Part shown: positions 59,920-64,000 of the stretch, in pieces
How the letters are laid out: every line of letters starts with the position of its first letter
Numbering within the stretch: the first letter of the stretch is position 1
Assembly: GCF_902498195.1 (NCBI RefSeq)
Contig: NZ_CABVIY010000002.1
Span: forward strand, 124,001 to 188,000
Origin: Pseudomonas fluorescens
GTDB lineage: Bacteria; Pseudomonadota; Gammaproteobacteria; Pseudomonadales; Pseudomonadaceae
Length of the DNA: 64,000 nucleotides
Direction: 5' to 3'
Position numbers and translations under genes: made by a program
The notes under the pieces: generated by a model
The model's input: the letters and a program-made list of their open reading frames with translations, nothing else
Database searches by the model: none
Told to the model about the DNA's origin: nothing

Positions 59920-62244
59920 TCAGAAGTGGAAGTTGGTGCTCAGCAAGGCAGTACGGCCCGCCGCCTGGTTGGCGAAGTGAGTCGAGAACGCCTTGTCGTA
60001 GTAGGTTTCGTCGGTCAGGTTCTGCACGTTCAGTTGCAGGTCGATGTTTTTGGTCAGCTTGTAGGCGGCCATCGCATCGTAGCGAACGTAGGAATCGACC
60101 ATGGTGGTGTTGGCCACGCTGCCGAACACGTCGTCGACGTAGAACGCACCGCCACCGATGGTCAGCTTCGGCGTGACCTGATAGGTCGTCCACAGGCTGG
60201 CGCTGTTTTTCGGCGTGTTCGGCAGTTCATTGCCGTTGTTGGCTCGGTTGGCCGCCAGGTCACCACCATCGACTTGCTCGCTGTCCATGTAGGCGTAACC
60301 GGCGAAGACTTGCCATTTGTCGGTGAGCTTGCCGGTGGCCGACAGTTCGAAACCTTGAACGCGGGTTTTACCGACGTTTTCGTACGTCGTGGTGTTGGTT
60401 TGCACCCGGGCGTTGTCTTTCTCGGTGCGGAAGATATCGGCGGTCAGCGACAGGCGATCATTGAGCAGATCCCACTTGGTACCGATCTCGTAGTTCTTGG
60501 TGGTTTCCGGCTCCATGTCGCTGTTCAGCAAGTTGCCGCTGCGATCCGGGGTGCCACTCAACGGGTTGCCGTCTTGGCCTTCGCCGAGGGTGGCGCCCGG
60601 TGGGGTGGCGGACGTGGCGTAGGACGCATAGATACTGCCGTTCTCCGCCGGTTTGTAGACCACGCCGAATTGTCCGGTGACGAATTCACTGACGTCATCG
60701 CCTTTGAATGTTGTCGCGCCGTTGGCGGTGTAGGTTTTGTAGTCGGTGTCGAAATGGTCGTAGCGCAGGCCCATGTTCACCAGCCACTGCTCGGACAACT
60801 CCAGGGTGTCAAACACATACAGCGCGTAGGTGTTGGCCTTGGTGTCGGTGCCGGCGTAGTTGCGCGAGATCGCGCCGTTCCACGGGTCGCTCGGTGTCGG
60901 GCTGGACAGCGAGGTGCAGTTGTAGCCGCTGCGCGGACCGATCAGCGCAGGGCTGCAGTTGGTGGTCGCGGCGGCGGTCGCCGGGGTGGTGTCGGTGTTG
61001 ACGTTGTACGAGGACTTCTTGCTTTCCTCGCGGCTCAACTCGATACCGGTGGCGAAGCTGTTCTTGAAACCGGCGATGTAGACGTCACCAAACAGATCGG
61101 TCTGGTTGGTCGTGGTCTCGGTGTTGCTCACGCGGGTGTTGGCCCGACGCCAGACGGTGCCGTTGTTGACGTTGCCCTTGCTGTCGTCCGGCTGGGTCAG
61201 GATGTAATCCTGCATGCTGGTGCCGTGGCGCAGGGTGTTCTTGACGGTCAGCGCGTCGCTCAGGTCGTGCTCGATGGCGATGGTCGCGGTGTCGACGCGG
61301 CCTTTGCGGAAGTCACGGTTGTCCAGGCCATAGAAGTTGCTGCTGTCGCCGCCATCTTCCGGCTTGTCCGGGTTGGACTTGGTACGGGCAGCCGAGCCTG
61401 CGGTCGGGATCGAGTACGGAATGCCCGAGTCCGGCGTGTCGTTGCTTTCCAGGTGGTAGTAATCGAGGTTGACGCGGGTGTCGGTGCCCAGGCCGAAGGC
61501 CAGCGATGGCGCGACGCCCCAGCGATCGTAATCGACACTGTCGCGGCCGGCGACGTTGCTTTCGTGGCTCATCAGGTTCAGACGGCCGGCAACGCTGTCG
61601 GAGAACTGATAGTTGCCGTCCATGGTGTAGCGCTGGGTCTGGTCCGAACCCCAGGTAAAGCCACCGTCGAACGAGTTGCCCAGGTGCGCTTTCTTGCTCA
61701 CCAGGTTGATGCTGCCGCCTGCCGCGCCGCGACCGCCGATGGCCGAGTTCGGGCCTTTGCTGACTTCGATCGATTCAACGGCAAAGATTTCGCGGCTCTG
61801 CGAACCGGTATCGCGCACGCCGTCCAGGTAGGTGTCGCCCTGGGCATCGAAGCCGCGAATGAAAGGGCGGTCGCCCTGCGGGTTGCCGCCTTCGCCGGCA
61901 CCGAACGTGATGCCTGGCACGGTGCGCAGTGCGTCCTGCATGTTCATCGCGCCAGTGTCCTTGAGGACTTGCTGCGGGATGACCGTGATCGAGCGTGGAG
62001 TGTCGACCAGGGGGGCGGTGTACTTGGGCGAGGAGGCTTTTTCGACGTTGTAGGAAGTCGCGTCCTGGGCTTCGCCGGTGATCGCGGTAGCGCCCAGCGA
62101 AAGGGTAGTGCTTGGCGCTTTCTCGTCGGTTTTTTCAGCCGCGAAAACCATGTGGCCCGCAGAGCCGGCAGTGATTGCCACGCCGATGGCAGAGGCGAGC
62201 AGGCGTGGTGAACTGACCGGTAGTTGTGGGTGCTGACGTGACAT
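59920..62244 (-). CDS. piuA: TonB-dependent siderophore receptor (PiuA/Fiu-type)
   Basis: The 774-residue outer-membrane receptor imports ferric catecholate-type siderophores using TonB. A signal peptide ends near residue 35 (AGSAGHMVFAAE). The plug domain follows (TPRSITVIPQQVLKDTGAMNMQDALRTVPGITFGAGEGGNPQGDRPFIRGFDAQGDTYLDGVRDTG...NSAIGGRGAAGGSINLVSK), then a 22-strand barrel ending in the aromatic FHF. A likely disulfide loop lies at TNCSPALIGPRSGYNCTS. PAO1 PiuA (PA4514) lies at the same place. Receptors of this group also admit catechol-carrying antibiotics such as cefiderocol. It is divergent from piuC. Confidence 0.95.
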   Translation of the reverse strand: MSRQHPQLPVSSPRLLASAIGVAITAGSAGHMVFAAEKTDEKAPSTTLSLGATAITGEAQDATSYNVEKASSPKYTAPLVDTPRSITVIPQQVLKDTGAMNMQDALRTVPGITFGAGEGGNPQGDRPFIRGFDAQGDTYLDGVRDTGSQSREIFAVESIEVSKGPNSAIGGRGAAGGSINLVSKKAHLGNSFDGGFTWGSDQTQRYTMDGNYQFSDSVAGRLNLMSHESNVAGRDSVDYDRWGVAPSLAFGLGTDTRVNLDYYHLESNDTPDSGIPYSIPTAGSAARTKSNPDKPEDGGDSSNFYGLDNRDFRKGRVDTATIAIEHDLSDALTVKNTLRHGTSMQDYILTQPDDSKGNVNNGTVWRRANTRVSNTETTTNQTDLFGDVYIAGFKNSFATGIELSREESKKSSYNVNTDTTPATAAATTNCSPALIGPRSGYNCTSLSSPTPSDPWNGAISRNYAGTDTKANTYALYVFDTLELSEQWLVNMGLRYDHFDTDYKTYTANGATTFKGDDVSEFVTGQFGVVYKPAENGSIYASYATSATPPGATLGEGQDGNPLSGTPDRSGNLLNSDMEPETTKNYEIGTKWDLLNDRLSLTADIFRTEKDNARVQTNTTTYENVGKTRVQGFELSATGKLTDKWQVFAGYAYMDSEQVDGGDLAANRANNGNELPNTPKNSASLWTTYQVTPKLTIGGGAFYVDDVFGSVANTTMVDSYVRYDAMAAYKLTKNIDLQLNVQNLTDETYYDKAFSTHFANQAAGRTALLSTNFHF

Positions 62245-62400
62245 TTTTTATTCCCCTCCCCAAGGATTTGAGGCGGCGAAATATAGGGTAGACGCGTCTT
62301 TGTATCAATTGCGAAACGTTACTATTTGCATTGAATTTACATTCTTTACAATTTAACCTTACGGTTTTTACTGTTTCGTTCGTCTACCGGGTTTTACATA

Positions 62401-62419
62401 GGCAATAAGAATCAATACC
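62401..62419 (+). promoter_or_regulatory. Fur box before piuC
   Basis: GGCAATAAGAATCAATACC matches the 19-bp Fur consensus GATAATGATAATCATTATC at 13 positions. It lies 33 bases before the piuC start and 156 before piuA. A weaker candidate (10 of 19) on the minus strand at 62311-62329 could serve piuA. Confidence 0.6.
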
Positions 62420-62452
62420 ATTGGCGCCCCTTGGTTCTCAGGCGTCCTTCCC

Positions 62453-63133
62453 ATGTTGCTGCACATTCCTGGCTTGTTCGACAAAGAAGAAGTGCAGCGC
62501 ATTCGTGAGGCCCTGGAGCAGGCCGATTGGGCCGACGGCAAGATCACCGCGGGTTACCAGTCGGCCAAGGCCAAGCACAATCTGCAATTGCCGGAAGGTC
62601 ATCCGCTGGCCAAGGAGATTGGCGCAGCCATGCTGGAGCGGCTGTGGAACAATCCGCAGTTCATGTCAGCGGCGCTGCCGCATAAAGTCTTTCCCCCGCT
62701 GGTGAACTGTTACACCGCCGGTGGCAGTTTCGACTTCCATATCGACAATGCCGTGCGCCAGCCCAAGGGCAGCATTGAACGGGTGCGCACCGATCTGTCG
62801 GCGACGCTGTTCTTCAGCGAGCCCGAGGATTACGACGGCGGCGAGCTGGAAATCCAGGACACCTACGGTACGCAACGGGTGAAATTGCCCGCTGGCGACA
62901 TGGTGCTGTACCCCGGCACCAGCCTGCATAAGGTCAATGTCGTGACCCGAGGCGCGCGTTACGCCTCGTTCTTCTGGACCCAAAGCCTGGTGCGTGAAGA
63001 CAGCCAGCGTGCCCTGTTGTTCGAGATGGACGGCGCGATCCGGCAACTGACGCACGATGTTCCGGATCACCCTTCGCTGATCCGCCTGACCGGGACTTAC
63101 CACAACCTGCTGCGTCGCTGGGTCGAGGTATGA
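62453..63133 (+). CDS. piuC: PKHD-type 2-oxoglutarate/Fe(II) dioxygenase PiuC
   Basis: The 226-residue cytoplasmic protein has the double-stranded beta-helix fold. The metal triad is H96 and D98 (FDFHIDNAV) and H159 ([16 protein letters not shown]), with the 2-oxoglutarate-binding Arg near 169. The family is the prolyl-4-hydroxylase-like PKHX/YbiX group that accompanies iron receptors; the substrate is unknown. PAO1 PA4515 (piuC) is the equivalent. It overlaps the following gene by ATGA. A Fur box stands upstream. Confidence 0.94.
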   Translation: MLLHIPGLFDKEEVQRIREALEQADWADGKITAGYQSAKAKHNLQLPEGHPLAKEIGAAMLERLWNNPQFMSAALPHKVFPPLVNCYTAGGSFDFHIDNAVRQPKGSIERVRTDLSATLFFSEPEDYDGGELEIQDTYGTQRVKLPAGDMVLYPGTSLHKVNVVTRGARYASFFWTQSLVREDSQRALLFEMDGAIRQLTHDVPDHPSLIRLTGTYHNLLRRWVEV

Positions 63134-63885
63134 GCTTCCAATTGCGCCGCGAAGAAGTCCTTGACGGTCAACAGCTCAAGGCCATGCTCGATGAAAGCCC
63201 GGCGCGTGCCGCGCAGGCGATTCTGCTGGCGGCCCGTGAGGGGCTTGTCGATGCGCAGGCATTGCTCGGACAGATTCTGCTGGACGGGCAGGGCATTGCC
63301 CGGGATCAGCCGCTGGCCGTGCGCTGGTTCGACATCGCCGCCCGACAAGGGCACCTGATGGCGCGCAACATGCTGGGTCGCTGTCATGAGCAGGGTTGGG
63401 GCTGTACCGCCGATGCCACCGTCGCGGCCGGGCACTACCGCCAGGCCGCCGATGCCGGGCTGGACTGGGCGCTTTACAACCTCGCCAATCTACTCGCTAC
63501 AGGACGCGGTGTTGCCGAAGATCAGGTGCAAGCGTTGGCACTTTACCGACGTGCGGCAGCGTTGGGTCACGCTAAGTCGATGAACCTGGTCGGCCGTTAC
63601 CTGGAGGAAGGGCGATTTTGTGTCGCGGACTCATTAGCCGCCATGGAGTGGTACAGGCGCTCGGCCGAATACGGGGACTTTCGAGGCCAGTTCAGTTATG
63701 GAACGCTCCTGTTCCAGCAAGGAAAGGTCGATTCGGCTTTGTATTGGCTTGATAAAGCGTTGTTGGCCGGTAATTCCAACTTCCTTCGCGTCGCTGCGGC
63801 CACTTTGCGGCAACTGGGTTTAGATGCGTTAGCCAGAGACTACAATGAACGGGAACTGTATCTTGACGGAAGTAGGCTCGGTTGA
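63130..63885 (+). CDS. Sel1-repeat (TPR-like) protein
   Basis: The 251-residue protein has at least four Sel1-like repeats ([110 protein letters not shown], and so on). No signal peptide or membrane segment is visible. Such repeats bind protein partners; the role is unknown. It overlaps piuC by ATGA and follows it as in PAO1 (PA4516), so it is part of the iron-regulated unit. Fe-linked control is inferred. Confidence 0.9.
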   Translation: MSFQLRREEVLDGQQLKAMLDESPARAAQAILLAAREGLVDAQALLGQILLDGQGIARDQPLAVRWFDIAARQGHLMARNMLGRCHEQGWGCTADATVAAGHYRQAADAGLDWALYNLANLLATGRGVAEDQVQALALYRRAAALGHAKSMNLVGRYLEEGRFCVADSLAAMEWYRRSAEYGDFRGQFSYGTLLFQQGKVDSALYWLDKALLAGNSNFLRVAAATLRQLGLDALARDYNERELYLDGSRLG

Positions 63886-64000
63886 ATTGCTCGAACATTG
63901 AGTGTTCGAATGTTGACGTGTTTCATTGCCTCTAAAGTTTTACGGCGGACCTTTAGTATTATTTGTTAATGGTTGTTCTGATTGGTGCTTTGACAGTGAT
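63886..64000. other. Last 115 bases: no gene, one inverted repeat
   Basis: TCGAACA-TTGAG-TGTTCGA (63891-63909) follows the last stop codon and may act as a weak terminator. The rest is AT-rich and may be the promoter of a gene beyond the edge; no coding sequence is visible. Confidence 0.5.

Noticed and set aside
59905..62211. 768-codon plus-strand ORF opposite piuA
   Set aside because: Val/Gly/Ala-rich shadow without motifs; piuA on the minus strand has plug, barrel and terminal Phe.

Overview
The window is typical Pseudomonas chromosome, most likely of the P. fluorescens group. It is GC-rich, and its gene order from smpB/lldR to pnp, and again from nadC/ampDE to piuC, follows the order known from P. 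aeruginosa PAO1. Between the genes are many copies of the REP palindromes common in P. fluorescens genomes. Almost every base belongs to a recognisable core gene or its control region. No CRISPR array, transposase, prophage body or secretion or defence cluster is visible. The only sign of foreign DNA is the start of an integrase at the left edge, next to the 3' end of ssrA (tmRNA).

Layout. 1-1000: integrase N-terminus (cut by the window edge), an iterated GTGTATTCCAA array, and ssrA. 1092-10186: a small exported protein, then the lactate locus lldP-lutA-lutB-lutC-dld-II (minus strand, overlapping genes) with the divergent regulator lldR and a 17-bp palindromic operator. 10300-14145: smpB, an NSS-family transporter, ratA-rnfH, bamE and fur. 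14221-20957: recN with a LexA box, then grpE-dnaK-dnaJ with two clear sigma-32 promoters, then dapB. 20958-26923: carAB behind a leader with an intrinsic terminator and a possible leader ORF, then greA, a DUF4149-like membrane protein and yhbY. 27025-33189: rlmE, ftsH, folP, glmM, tpiA, secG. 33212-42320: tRNA-Leu(GAG), tRNA-fMet, rimP-nusA-infB, rbfA-truB-rpsO-pnp. 42512-47694: tRNA-Thr(CGT), a small acidic protein, nadC, ampDE and a chemoreceptor. 47730-55350: tatD-fruR divergent from the fructose PTS operon fruBKA, with a Cra/FruR operator between them. 55487-63885: a PhoD-like phosphatase, then the iron-uptake cluster piuB, piuA / piuC and a Sel1-repeat protein.

How the genes work together. 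LldP imports lactate; the LutABC iron-sulfur complex and Dld-II oxidise L- and D-lactate to pyruvate, and LldR represses without lactate. FruA/FruB import fructose as fructose-1-phosphate, FruK makes fructose-1,6-bisphosphate, and fructose-1-phosphate relieves FruR. SmpB and ssrA are the two parts of trans-translation and lie 10 kb apart. The tRNA-fMet-rimP-nusA-infB-rbfA-truB-rpsO-pnp run is the classic translation/RNA-decay superoperon. AmpD recycles cell-wall fragments and indirectly keeps ampC off. The piu genes take up catecholate-type iron under probable Fur control.

The best candidates for a second look are regulatory rather than new systems: the carA leader whose ORF runs through the terminator and ends on the carA UUG start; the hairpin that touches the start codon of the DUF4149-like gene; the 21-bp palindrome between yhbY and rlmE; the paired hairpins before rpsO; the atypical tRNA-Thr; and the ssrA-integrase junction with its iterated repeats. 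I did not find a convincing undescribed multi-gene system.
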